Assembly (NCBI GenBank): GCA_026004735.1
Contig: BPJS01000001.1
Span: 4,048,859-4,112,858, forward strand
Source: Isosphaeraceae bacterium
GTDB lineage: Bacteria; Planctomycetota; Planctomycetia; Isosphaerales; Isosphaeraceae
Reading direction: 5' to 3'
DNA length: 64,000 nt
In this document: piece after piece, positions 27,121 to 37,112 of the stretch
Layout: every line of letters starts with the position of its first letter
Numbering within the stretch: the stretch's first letter is position 1
Notes under the pieces: model-generated
The model's input: only the letters and a program-made list of their open reading frames with translations
What the model was told of the DNA's origin: nothing
The model's database searches: none
Program-made: the position numbers and the translations under genes

Positions 27121-27894
27121 TCACCCAGCCTTGGCCAGTTGAAGGACGGGCATGGCCTGCTTGGAGCCATTCCACTTGGCACAGGCGACGACGAAGGTCT
27201 CCATGAGTTGCATGTCGAGCGAGATATTGCCCTCGTTTTGGGGATGCCACTGGACGCCGACGGCGAACCAGTCGTTGGTTTTCCATTCGATGGCCTCGAT
27301 CAGACCGTCGGGAGCATGGGCGGCGGCCCGGAAGCCGGGTGGGAGCTTGCGGATGCCCTGATGGTGGGCGCTGATGACGGGGATCTCCTCGTCGCCGTAG
27401 ATTTTTTCCATCAGGGAGTTGCGGGCCATTTTGACAACGTGGCGGTGAAGACCGCCGTGCGGGTCGCGGTGGGGGATCGATTTGGGGAGATCCTCGGGCA
27501 GGTGCTGGTAGATACCGCCGCCGAAGCAGACGGCCATCTGTTGCATGCCCAGCCCGATGCCCAGGATGGGCATGCGACGGGCCTGCGCGACTTTGCAGAT
27601 GATCCGGTCGGCCAGTTCACGACGCTCGTGAATCGTCTTGATCGAGGGATGGGGCGCTAGACCCATCTTGCGGGGGTCCATGTCGTCGCCCTCGGTCAGA
27701 ACGACACCGTCGAGTTTTTCAAGGATGGGGGCGAGGTCGTACTCCTTGTGCAACGGCGGGAGGATGATTGGGAGTCCGCCCGCCAGCAGGATGCTGTCGT
27801 AGTACCCGCTGTGCACAACGGTGAAAGGGGCACGACCCCGCGTGGCAACCTGATAATCCGCGTTGATCCCGATCAGAGGCCGATCCTTGGACAT
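27121..27894 (-). CDS. C26-type glutamine amidotransferase-like protein lacking the catalytic Cys
   Basis: A 257-residue class I amidotransferase fold of the PuuD/gamma-glutamyl-GABA hydrolase family: GINADY start, VLTEGDDMDP segment, nucleophile-elbow region and a GVQWHP strand. The nucleophile is missing: the elbow reads LGIGLGMQQ with Gly114 where LGICRGMQ has Cys. The triad Glu is also changed (WHPQ instead of WHPE), though His217 stays. It therefore cannot work as a normal amidase and may bind a glutamyl compound or regulate a partner. It stands alone; the divergent upstream region is gene-poor. Confidence 0.82.
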   Translation of the reverse strand: MSKDRPLIGINADYQVATRGRAPFTVVHSGYYDSILLAGGLPIILPPLHKEYDLAPILEKLDGVVLTEGDDMDPRKMGLAPHPSIKTIHERRELADRIICKVAQARRMPILGIGLGMQQMAVCFGGGIYQHLPEDLPKSIPHRDPHGGLHRHVVKMARNSLMEKIYGDEEIPVISAHHQGIRKLPPGFRAAAHAPDGLIEAIEWKTNDWFAVGVQWHPQNEGNISLDMQLMETFVVACAKWNGSKQAMPVLQLAKAG

Positions 27895-28682
27895 GGCGTT
27901 CGTACCTCCCGTCCGTGTTGAGGATCCGAAAGAACGTCCTTGTCATCCGCCACGCCGCCCTAGGCCCGCGCAAGGCCCGGACGGCGAACGAACCGAAGGC
28001 GGAACGAACACTGTGGTCGCCCAACCTCAGGTTCTTCGAGATGTGCTGCGTCTCTTGAAAAAGGGTTCGAGAAACGGTAGCGGCTCGCCGTGATCGTCCA
28101 GACCAGACGAACCGATCCACCCGGACAGGCCCAGGGGAGCATCCCCCGGAGCCTGCTGCGTTGCCTCGTTTCCGAGGCGAGGGCGAGTCTAGTACTTCGC
28201 AGGAGCCTCAGACAAGAGAAAACCCAGCTCGCAGGTGGAAAAAATCGGCCAGCTCGGGCCAACCGCCCGAAATGGGAACTCGGACGACTATCGGAATGGG
28301 AAGCTGGCCGACAATCGGTCCCCCTTTTCCCTCGGCTCCGAACCGGTTCGAACGCGACGAACGAGACAGAGGATCCAGGGCGGTTCACGTTGGGTCCGAC
28401 GGGGGTGTGGGCCGGAGGCGGTTCGGGGAGCGGGAGCCGGTACGGTTGGGCCGGGTGGGGATATGGGCCGGGGGTGGCCAGATGGTAGGGGGCGGTCAGA
28501 CAGCGAATTGGTGGGCGCGAATCCGGCCGCGGGATGGGCTGCCGGGGGCAGTTGTTCGCAGCTTGGGAAGCGGTCCAGCGAAGGATTGGGAGCAGGTCGG
28601 GGGGGTGGAACGGCGCGTTGAGTCCGGGGCTGGGGTGGAGGCCACTTAAACGCGGCCTCCCGATCGTCCTTCGCGCGTCGAG
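27895..28682. other. 788-base region without a recognisable gene
   Basis: Between the start of the C26-like gene (-) and the end of the cytochrome b/c gene (-). Open frames exist on both strands but have low-complexity Arg/Gly/Pro content, no ribosome sites and no known motif. The segment 28180-28330 is richer in A than its surroundings. The right end holds a hairpin at 28637-28660 that may end the cytochrome operon. A promoter for the C26-like gene should lie near 27900-28000, but I could not pick one. Confidence 0.5.
28637..28660 (-). terminator. Hairpin after cytochrome b/c gene
   Basis: Inverted repeat GGAGGCC (28637-28643) and GGCCTCC (28654-28660) with a ten-base loop, beginning 22 bases past the stop of the minus-strand cytochrome gene. 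No T-run; a weak terminator or 3'-end stabiliser. Confidence 0.35.
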
Positions 28683-30782
28683 TCAGGGGGTGGGCTGGCG
28701 GCCCGGCTCGGCGTCGCTGGAGGCGGTTTGGGGATGGTCGGGCGGGATGTAGTCGCCGCGGAGGTAGCGGATGAGGGCGTGGAGGCCGGCGTCGGTCAGC
28801 TTGCCGGCGAAGGAGGGCATGCGGTCGGATTCGTCGAGGAAGCCGTAGAAGTGAGGGGCCTGGGGGCGGAGGATCATGCGACGGGTCCACCAGGCTGAAC
28901 CCCAACCATAGAGGTTGGGCGCTTCCTCGTTGGGGAAGACCCAGTCGGCGTGGCAAGTGGCGCATTCGCCACCCTCGGCGAAGTGACGATAGGCCGGATG
29001 GGCTTGGACCTCGGGCTGGTCGATCCATTCAGAGGCGGGAAGATCCTCGGGAATGGTCGAAACGTGGCGAGCGAAGAAGTCGACGATCTGGTCGAGTTCT
29101 TCGGCGGTCAATTTGGAGTTCTTCTTCCAACGGCGCATGCCGCCGGCGGCCTGGACCTTGCCGAAGTAGCGGTCGTCGGAGGGGTTCTCAAGCAGTCCGC
29201 GGAGCCAGGCCGAGGTTCCGAAGCCGGCCAGGTCGGAGGCGGTTTGCCGGCTGGAGGTTTGGGCTTCGACCCAGCGGCCGTCGCTCGAGACGTCGACGAG
29301 GACCGATTCCCCGAGTTGGTTGACCCCCTCGACGCGGAGCCAGTTCGGGCGTGAAGGAGTCGGATTGGCGGAGGCGGAAGTGGGTCGGAAGGTGGGCAGG
29401 GCGGCGGCGAGGGCGCGGCGGGCGTCGTCGGTCAGTCCGTCGATAGCGGGGGGGTCGGGGATTTGGTCGCGTTGGGCGGGGGAGGTTTCGTGGCGGGTGG
29501 TCGTAAGCAGGCCCTGGCCGTTGTGGACATGGCATCCCAGGCAGTGGGAGGACAGCTCGGAGTGGCCGCGGGTCAGGGGGTCGTCGCGGAGCAGGGAGCT
29601 GGCGCCTTGGGGGGGGATGCCGGACGTGGAGGCGAGCTGCTGGGCACGGCGACCGGCCTCGGCGGCGCGGGCGCGGGCCTGAGCGAAGGCCGGATCGGCG
29701 GCATCGGTGGCCAGGGCCTGCCAGGTCAGATGGAGGGCGCCGCCGGCCAGGGCGAAGAGGAATCCGACGGCCAGGAAATGAGCCAGGCGACGGGGGAAGA
29801 GTCGATCCAGAAACGGCAGCAGCACCAGAATGAGCAGGATGGTGCCGGGGATGACAACCGTTCCGAGCACCTCGATCTGGCTGGCCGAGAGGCTGAAGCC
29901 CTGGAGCCATAGGGGGAGTTGGTTGAGCAGTTGAAAAAGGGAGAGGAAGTACCACTCGGGCCGGGCGGGATAGTCGCTGCTGGCCGGGTCGGCCGGGGCG
30001 TCAAGCGGGATGCCGTGGCCGCGGAATTGCTCCCAGAGGGTCAGGCCGGCAACGATGGCTACGACGAGCGTGATGGCAACGGTGTCGAAGAAGACCTGTT
30101 TGGGCCAGAAGCGGTCGATGAGGTCGCGGGTCTGAGGCGGATGGGTCACGCCGTGCTTGCGGAACAAGGCGATATGAATGACGAGCAGGCCGACCAGCAG
30201 GGCCGGCAGAACGGCGACGTGGAGGGTGTAGAAGCGAGTAAGGGTCTGATTGCCGTACTCACTTCCGCCGACGAGCAGTTTTTGGAGAGTGGGACCGATC
30301 AGGGGGGCGTTGCCCATGATGTTGGTGGCGACCTTGGTAGCCCAATATCCCTTCTGGTCCCAGGGCAGGAGGTAGCCGGTAAGGCCCAGACCCATCGTGA
30401 CGAAGAGGAGGGCCAAGCCGAACCACCAGTTGAATTCGCGGGGGGAGCGGTAGGCGCCGGCGAGGACGACCTGGGCCAGATGGAGTCCGAGCAGAACGAC
30501 CATGGCCTGAGCGCCGAAGTGGTGCAGGCCACGGACGAACCAGCCGAAGTCCATCACGTGGGTGATGTAGTAGACGCTGCCCCAGGCGGTGGTGGCCGAG
30601 GGGCTGTAGGTGGTCATCATCAGGACGCCGGTGAGGGCCTGGATGAGAAAGGCGGCCGTCAGGCACGAGCCGAAGACGTAACGCCAGCGGGCGCCGCCCG
30701 GGATCGGCTCGTCGAGAGCCTCGTGGACGATGCGGCGATAGCCGGTCCGCTCCTCGATCCAGTCAGAGAGCCGCTTAAGCAA
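28683..30782 (-). CDS. Cytochrome b/b6 fused to a di-heme cytochrome c region
   Basis: Membrane quinol oxidase subunit of a bc-type complex, 699 residues. The cytochrome b part (about 1-350) has paired heme His in two helices (LHHFGAQAMVVLLGLH and LHVAVLPALLVGLLVIH) and the Qo-site PEWY. After a last TM helix the chain continues with periplasmic cytochrome c sequence holding two CxxCH sites, CLGCH (Cys414) and CATCH (Cys607). No ATG fits; a TTG at 30780-30782, ten bases after GAGGAG and overlapping the Rieske stop, gives the typical start LKRLSDWIEERTGYR. It replaces a separate cytochrome c1/f. Confidence 0.9.
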   Translation of the reverse strand: MLKRLSDWIEERTGYRRIVHEALDEPIPGGARWRYVFGSCLTAAFLIQALTGVLMMTTYSPSATTAWGSVYYITHVMDFGWFVRGLHHFGAQAMVVLLGLHLAQVVLAGAYRSPREFNWWFGLALLFVTMGLGLTGYLLPWDQKGYWATKVATNIMGNAPLIGPTLQKLLVGGSEYGNQTLTRFYTLHVAVLPALLVGLLVIHIALFRKHGVTHPPQTRDLIDRFWPKQVFFDTVAITLVVAIVAGLTLWEQFRGHGIPLDAPADPASSDYPARPEWYFLSLFQLLNQLPLWLQGFSLSASQIEVLGTVVIPGTILLILVLLPFLDRLFPRRLAHFLAVGFLFALAGGALHLTWQALATDAADPAFAQARARAAEAGRRAQQLASTSGIPPQGASSLLRDDPLTRGHSELSSHCLGCHVHNGQGLLTTTRHETSPAQRDQIPDPPAIDGLTDDARRALAAALPTFRPTSASANPTPSRPNWLRVEGVNQLGESVLVDVSSDGRWVEAQTSSRQTASDLAGFGTSAWLRGLLENPSDDRYFGKVQAAGGMRRWKKNSKLTAEELDQIVDFFARHVSTIPEDLPASEWIDQPEVQAHPAYRHFAEGGECATCHADWVFPNEEAPNLYGWGSAWWTRRMILRPQAPHFYGFLDESDRMPSFAGKLTDAGLHALIRYLRGDYIPPDHPQTASSDAEPGRQPTP

Positions 30783-31362
30783 GGGGAATCTTCTCCTCGG
30801 AACCGGTCCGGAACCGCTCGAATTTGACGCGGATGGGAGTCTGGGTGGAGGCGATCGATTCAGGGTCAACTTCGAGCTGGTCGAGGGGTCGGGGGGGGAT
30901 TTCGTTGAGCCGCTGGCCGTCGAGCCGGAAGGCGCTGGCGTGACAGGGGCAGATGAAAGTCTGGCCATCGGCGGCGAGGTTAACAGCGCAGCCGAGGTGG
31001 GGGCACTCGGCGGAGAAGGCGACCAGGGGCGGCTGACTGCCCTCGGACTGACGCACGAGCCAGACCGACCCGACCGGCTCGGGCGGGTATTTGACCCAGG
31101 CGTCGGTGCGAACCTCAACGATGGGAACCTGCCGGGGCACTCCGACTTCGAGTTCGGCGAGGGTCAAAGGCAGGGTGCGGAAGCCGCCCTGATCCTGGCG
31201 GCGTCCGAGGGGATCCAAAAGGAACCGAACGCCCGGAATGCCGACCAGAAGCGCAATCAGGCCGCCCAGGAGGTTGGTGGCGAGGGCGTAGAATCGGCGG
31301 CGGCTGGGCGGGTCGGGTTGAAGCGGCGACAGTGGCGGGGAACTGGAGGCGGGAGCGGTCAT
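30775..31362 (-). CDS. Rieske [2Fe-2S] protein of a bc-type complex
   Basis: A 195-residue iron-sulfur subunit that takes an electron from quinol and passes it to cytochrome c. The N-terminus has a twin-arginine motif (SRRRFY, 20-25) before one TM helix (about 28-45), as for Tat-exported Rieske proteins. Cluster ligands are complete: Cys120-x-His122 and Cys125 in CPHLGC, Cys138, Cys140 and His141 in CPCH. The CPHLGC and CPCH cysteines also supply the structural disulfide. The start overlaps the nrnA stop (ATGA) and the end overlaps the cytochrome b start, so three genes are translationally coupled. Confidence 0.94.
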   Translation of the reverse strand: MTAPASSSPPLSPLQPDPPSRRRFYALATNLLGGLIALLVGIPGVRFLLDPLGRRQDQGGFRTLPLTLAELEVGVPRQVPIVEVRTDAWVKYPPEPVGSVWLVRQSEGSQPPLVAFSAECPHLGCAVNLAADGQTFICPCHASAFRLDGQRLNEIPPRPLDQLEVDPESIASTQTPIRVKFERFRTGSEEKIPLA

Positions 31363-32366
31363 GCGGGAGTTCCCGGGTTTTGAGCCAGTTGGGAGCGGAC
31401 GGCGTCGAGAACAGCGGGCAGGCTGGCCTGGAGCGGGTCGGGCAGAGGCGCGCCGGCGGCCGCGCGATGGCCACCCCCGCCGAACCGGGCGGCAAGCCGG
31501 GCGCAGTCGAAGTCGGACCGCGCACGGAGGCTGAGCTTGATTCCGCCCTTGAGCTGTTCGATGAAGAGCAGGCCGACCTCGACGCCGGCAATGCTGACCG
31601 TGTAATCGACCAGATCTTCGGTTTCGGGGGGGATGGCACCCGATTGTTCGAAGTCAGCGCGTTCGACGGTGGTGTAGGCGATCCGGCCGTCGGCATCCAG
31701 GCGGAGCCGGGATAACGCAGTACCGATCAGGCGAAGCCGTCCAGGGGTGTTTTGCTCGTAGAGCTGGCGATAGAGGGTGTGCGCGTCGGCGCCCGCCTCG
31801 AGCAGGCGCGCGGCGGCTCGGAAAGTGGCCGGGGTGACCGAGGCGTGTCGAAACCAGCCGGTATCCATGGCCAGGGCGGTCAGGAGCGCGGTTGCCATCG
31901 ACGGCGAGATGGGGACGCCGAGGGCCTCGGCGGCTTCGAGCACCAGGGCGCCGGTGGCCTCGGCGGTGGGATCTTTGAGAACGATGGCTCCGAGGTCGTC
32001 GGCGCTCTGATGGTGGTCGATGATCAGCCGGGTTCCGGAGAAGTCACGGACCCAGGGGGCCATCTCGCCTAACTGAGACCAGCTCGAGAGGTCGAGAATC
32101 AACAGGGCGTCGAAGTCGCGCAGCTCGTCGGCAGTCGCGCCGGGATCGCCGAATCGGGCGAAGCGGCGGTCCGGATCGAGGAAGGCGTACCTTGGCGGCA
32201 CGGCGCTCGGCATAACCAGACGGGCTGTCTTGCCCCGGGCCTCGATCAATTCGGCCATGCCCTGGGCCGAGCCAAGGGCGTCGCCATCGGGCCGGACGTG
32301 GGTCGTCACGAGAAATCGGGAGTGACGATCCAACACCTCGGCCAGCGGGGTCCAGTCGATGGGCAT
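31359..32366 (-). CDS. nrnA: DHH/DHHA1 phosphoesterase, NrnA-like
   Basis: A 335-residue DHH-family phosphoesterase: RPDGDALGS metal site, the family DHH triplet (IIDHHQS) and the C-terminal DHHA1 motif (GGGGHRAAAG). The family degrades oligoribonucleotides (nanoRNase), pAp, or cyclic dinucleotide products. In an organism with a PgpH-type c-di-AMP phosphodiesterase (present at 46.8-49 kb) it could finish pApA breakdown; that is inference. Its coupling to Rieske and cytochrome b genes is unexpected. Confidence 0.9.
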   Translation of the reverse strand: MPIDWTPLAEVLDRHSRFLVTTHVRPDGDALGSAQGMAELIEARGKTARLVMPSAVPPRYAFLDPDRRFARFGDPGATADELRDFDALLILDLSSWSQLGEMAPWVRDFSGTRLIIDHHQSADDLGAIVLKDPTAEATGALVLEAAEALGVPISPSMATALLTALAMDTGWFRHASVTPATFRAAARLLEAGADAHTLYRQLYEQNTPGRLRLIGTALSRLRLDADGRIAYTTVERADFEQSGAIPPETEDLVDYTVSIAGVEVGLLFIEQLKGGIKLSLRARSDFDCARLAARFGGGGHRAAAGAPLPDPLQASLPAVLDAVRSQLAQNPGTPA

Positions 32367-32484
32367 GAGCTGCGGTAGCCGCGGAGGGGGGAGGGAATTT
32401 GAGGCGGGCAGGAAGCCGGCGGACCCTCACTATAAGGCCCGGGCCGGTGTGCCGGCAACCGAGTGCCCGGGGAGCGAGACGGGC

Positions 32485-33468
32485 TTACGTGGTGTAGTGG
32501 CCGACGCGGAAAAGGTGCAGGTTGTCGCGGACCCAGGCGATGGTTTGGGTCAGTCCATCGTCGAGGCTATAGCGCGGCGCCCACCCCCATAGCTGGCGTG
32601 CGCGGTCGGTCCTGGCCAAGAGGCGGCCGACCTCGCTGGCGGCAGGCCGGACGCGTTGAGGATCGAGCTGAACCTGGAGGGGGCGACCGAGAAGGCGCCC
32701 GATGCGCTCGACCAGCTCGCCGATTGAGATATCTTCGCCGCTGCCGATGTTGACAACCTGGCCGATGGCGGCGTCGCAACCGGCGATGGCCGCGAAGCCG
32801 GCCGCGGTGTCCTTGACGTAGGTCAAGTCGCGGCGCGGTTCGAGACTGCCGAGGCGAACCAGGCCGTTGGCCAGGGCTTGAGAGATGATCGTCGGGATGA
32901 CCGCCCGAGCCGACTGGCGAGGGCCGAAGGTGTTGAACGGGCGGAGGATGGTAACGGGCAAACCGAACGCGCGATGGTAACTGAGCCCGAGGGCGTCGGC
33001 GGCGATCTTGGTGGCCGCGTAGGGCGACTGGGCCTGGAGGGGATGCTCTTCGTCGATCGGCGTATAGCGGGCCGTGCCGTACACTTCGGAGGTCGAGGTC
33101 AGGACCAGCCGCTCCAACGTCGGACTGTCGCGGCAGGCATCCAAGACGTGGGTCGTGCCCTCGATGTTGGTCTGCACGACGTCGAGCGGGTTCTGATAGG
33201 AATAGGGAATCGCGATCAACGCGCCGAGATGCAAAACCCACTGCTGGCCGACGACGGCCCGGCGCACGGCGACGGGATCCTTCAGATCGCCGCGATGGAC
33301 CTCCACAGCGGCCTGCACCGCGGCCGGCAATCGATCCAGATGCCCCCGATCGTCGCGGCCGTTGTAACGCACGAAGGCCCGTACCTGATGCCCCTCGGCC
33401 ACCAGATGCTCGACCAGATGGCTTCCAATAAAGCCGCTGGCACCGGTGACCAGCACCGCCTTTCCCAT
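32485..33468 (-). CDS. NAD-dependent epimerase/dehydratase of the extended SDR family
   Basis: A 327-residue sugar-nucleotide enzyme. It has the NAD-binding GASGFIGSH at the N-terminus, the catalytic Tyr-x3-Lys (YAATK) with a preceding STSEVYG, and an RPFNTFGPRQ substrate segment. The pattern is closest to LegB/GDP-mannose-4,6-dehydratase-like 4,6-dehydratases and UDP-glucose 4-epimerases; the substrate cannot be fixed by eye. The start is firm: AAGGAG lies seven bases before the ATG. A transfer enzyme for surface glycans is not adjacent. It is 118 bases upstream of nrnA on the same strand. Confidence 0.88.
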   Translation of the reverse strand: MGKAVLVTGASGFIGSHLVEHLVAEGHQVRAFVRYNGRDDRGHLDRLPAAVQAAVEVHRGDLKDPVAVRRAVVGQQWVLHLGALIAIPYSYQNPLDVVQTNIEGTTHVLDACRDSPTLERLVLTSTSEVYGTARYTPIDEEHPLQAQSPYAATKIAADALGLSYHRAFGLPVTILRPFNTFGPRQSARAVIPTIISQALANGLVRLGSLEPRRDLTYVKDTAAGFAAIAGCDAAIGQVVNIGSGEDISIGELVERIGRLLGRPLQVQLDPQRVRPAASEVGRLLARTDRARQLWGWAPRYSLDDGLTQTIAWVRDNLHLFRVGHYTT

Positions 33469-33762
33469 CGCTGGACTCCTTCCGCGGGTCGGGCCATGAG
33501 CGACCGGGGCAAGCAACCCGGTCCGGCAAGATACGCAATCCGTACCGCCAGGCAACCGGAAAAGCCCATGCTCACAGAGAACCCAGCAGCTTCTGTTTTC
33601 ACAACCGGCTCATTTTCTCCAATACACCTAAAGGCCCCCAATACCCCCGACGATAATGTTTAACAAATCGGTGGACTCTGTGTGCAAGGCGGGGTCCACG
33701 ACGGGGCACGTCGGGGCGAGGCCTGGCGGCCGAAGCGGATTCACAACGTGGGGAGACCCTCC

Positions 33763-34587
33763 ATGGCGCTGCGTATGCTGCTGGTTGGGGTGGTGGCTGG
33801 GCTGGGTCTGAGTCAGCCGCGGCTGGGATTGACGCAATGGGGGCCGACGGTGGCGACCGCGGGGGCTGGTGTGTTGGGGGTGTTGGTTCCAGGCGAACCG
33901 GCGGAGGGTCCACAGGAGGCGTTGACGCCGGTGGGGGTGACTGAGGGTCGATCGTGGGTCGCCGGTCTGGCGATCAAGGAGTTGCTCTTGGACTGGGGGC
34001 GGGTGTGGAAGGCGCGCGCGGATGCGGTGGCCAGGCATGCGCGGAGGCTGGCCTTGGCCGCAGCGCTGGAGCAGGCCCGGGCGGAGGAGGCTATGGAGGA
34101 GGTTATTACGGCGGAGTCGTATTCGTGTGTGGGGGCAGGCCTAGGGTCGAGTCCGTCGCCGCGGATTGTCGAGGTGGAGCTGATCGAGCCGGCGGGGGAG
34201 GCAAAGCTGGCCGAGACGGTTTCGGATGCCGGATTTCTGGTGGCGTTGGAGGAAGTGGTGTCAGCCTTTGCGGCCGATCGGGAAATGGCCGCCGGATGGG
34301 AGGATCTGCCGCCTGCGCCGGAGGCGGTCGGTTTGGCCGGGGGTCCCGAGGCGGGCGAGCTGGTTGCCGAAATCGACCCGGAGCCGCTCTATCCGGGGAT
34401 TGCCTACGCCCTGAATGAGGATCACGACGGGATCGATGATCCGATGACGGCGCCGCGGGCTGGGGTGGATGCGCGGCCGGTGGGCGAGAGTCGCCTGGAG
34501 CGGCTGGCGACGGCGGTGAGGTTGACGGGCCAGGCGATCCAGGCCTGGACCCGGATCTTCGTGCAGACCGGTCCGGTGGGACGTTGA
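33763..34587 (+). CDS. Hypothetical exported protein, Ala/Glu-rich
   Basis: A 274-residue protein I do not recognise. The N-terminus is signal-like (ALRMLLVGVVAGLGLSQP). The centre is helical and rich in Ala, Arg and Glu (for example ARHARRLALAAALEQARAEE), the rest acidic with Pro. No enzymatic motif. GGGAG seven bases upstream supports the ATG. The divergent intergenic region before it has a GATAAT at 33652-33657 with no clear -35. It ends in a convergent hairpin shared with the small gene that follows. Confidence 0.65.
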   Translation: MALRMLLVGVVAGLGLSQPRLGLTQWGPTVATAGAGVLGVLVPGEPAEGPQEALTPVGVTEGRSWVAGLAIKELLLDWGRVWKARADAVARHARRLALAAALEQARAEEAMEEVITAESYSCVGAGLGSSPSPRIVEVELIEPAGEAKLAETVSDAGFLVALEEVVSAFAADREMAAGWEDLPPAPEAVGLAGGPEAGELVAEIDPEPLYPGIAYALNEDHDGIDDPMTAPRAGVDARPVGESRLERLATAVRLTGQAIQAWTRIFVQTGPVGR

Positions 34588-34612
34588 GGAGAGAATGCTG
34601 GGGGTGGCTTGA

Positions 34613-34660
34613 GCCGGCGCCTGGGTTGGCTCGAGGGGCCGAGCGGTATCAGGCGCCGGC
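34613..34660. terminator. Bidirectional hairpin between convergent genes
   Basis: An 11-base perfect inverted repeat (GCCGGCGCCTG, 34613-34623; CAGGCGCCGGC, 34650-34660) with a second inner stem (GCTCG at 34629-34633 and CGAGC at 34640-34644). It is 25 bases after one stop codon and 40 bases from the other, so it could end both transcripts. No T-run. Confidence 0.55.
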
Positions 34661-34700
34661 GGCGGGGGCGGTCGTGCGGTGGCGAGTTCGGGGAGCAGGT

Positions 34701-35069
34701 CTAGCGTCGGGTCTTGATCTTGATCTCGAAGCCTGGTTTGCACTTGCGGTAGCCGAGTTCGCGTGCAACCTGGAGCACTTCGGCATAGGTGGGGAAGGGT
34801 CGGCCGGTGCGGAGTTTGAAGGCCTGCATGGCGTTCATGAAGTCGAGTTCTTCGGGGGTGTATTGGCGTTCGAAGGTGGTGGGGTCGACGTGCCGTCGGC
34901 GTTCGACCTTGGAGCGTCGCTCGACGGGAGGTGGCGGGAGGGTGTCGGGGCGAGCAGAGCGGGAGCGGCGGTCGCCACCCTGACGGCGGTCGTGGAAGCA
35001 GGTTTCGGGGGGGTAGGCGTCAAAGTCGAATACCGGGGCCGGTTCTGGCGTCTTAGACTCGGCGGACAT
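34701..35069 (-). CDS. Small hypothetical protein with DRR/ERR repeats
   Basis: A 122-residue soluble protein. The first half has charged repeats ([11 protein letters not shown], then [10 protein letters not shown]); the second half is a compact helical segment starting [15 protein letters not shown] and ending [13 protein letters not shown] lies seven bases upstream of the ATG. No known domain is recognised; the DRR..DRR pattern recalls the arginine motifs at the start of PilZ domains, but the beta-barrel is absent. It is probably a conserved planctomycete protein. Confidence 0.65.
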   Translation of the reverse strand: MSAESKTPEPAPVFDFDAYPPETCFHDRRQGGDRRSRSARPDTLPPPPVERRSKVERRRHVDPTTFERQYTPEELDFMNAMQAFKLRTGRPFPTYAEVLQVARELGYRKCKPGFEIKIKTRR

Positions 35070-35394
35070 GGGGGGCTGCTCCCAGGAGGCGGTCGGAGGA
35101 TTGAGGAACCTAGAGGCGAGCGCGGATCGGGGATCTGGTCCCTATCGTGAGGCTTCAAAGGTTCTCTAGAACGAGTTGGCACGAACGTCCATGAAATGGC
35201 GCGCGAAACTCCGACCCAACCCTGTTTGGAACGCCCCAGAGAGTATGCCATAATTGCAGGAGCGAACGGCTGACGGTCGGGACCGTTGGGACGTTCGGTT
35301 TTGGATCGAGGTGGGATTGCCGGCTCAACGAGCGACCGATTGTTGGCGGCGCTGCATCCGGCGGACTAGCTGCCCCTTGCTTGGAGCGACCGAA
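35070..35394. other. Divergent intergenic region with a sigma70-like promoter
   Basis: About 325 bases between the small DRR protein (-) and the STN/TPR gene (+). It holds a strong plus-strand promoter candidate (35226-35254) and the small gene's ribosome site. A possible in-frame upstream start for the next gene is not supported by a ribosome site. Nothing else recognised. Confidence 0.5.
35226..35254 (+). promoter_or_regulatory. Sigma70-like promoter of the STN/TPR gene
   Basis: TTGGAA (35226-35231) and CATAAT (35249-35254) separated by exactly 17 bases; four and five of six consensus bases. Transcription would begin near 35261, leaving a leader of about 134 bases. Confidence 0.55.
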
Positions 35395-37029
<1,635 letters not shown>

Positions 37030-37037
37030 GAGCGGGC

Positions 37038-37069
37038 GGGACGGCTCCGGTTTCGGAGCGGGCCGTCCC
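37038..37069 (+). terminator. Hairpin downstream of the A9 run: weak terminator or frameshift stimulator
   Basis: GGGACGGC (37038-37045) pairs with GCCGTCCC (37062-37069); CTCCG (37045-37049) can pair with CGGAG (37054-37058) inside, with a GTTT loop (one shared base, so not both fully). No T-run, so a terminator is doubtful. Confidence 0.45.
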
Positions 37070-37112
37070 CTCGGCCGCTGAGCCTAAGCTTCCGAGACGG
37101 GGTCAGGACACC

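Noticed and set aside
28161..28649. Open frame of 162 codons in the gene-poor region
   Set aside because: Low-complexity Gly/Arg content, no ribosome site and no recognisable motif; typical of random frames in G-rich DNA.
30783..31118. N-terminal extension of the cytochrome b/c gene from an upstream ATG
   Set aside because: It would lie inside the Rieske gene in another frame and adds non-family sequence; the TTG with GAGGAG fits the family start.
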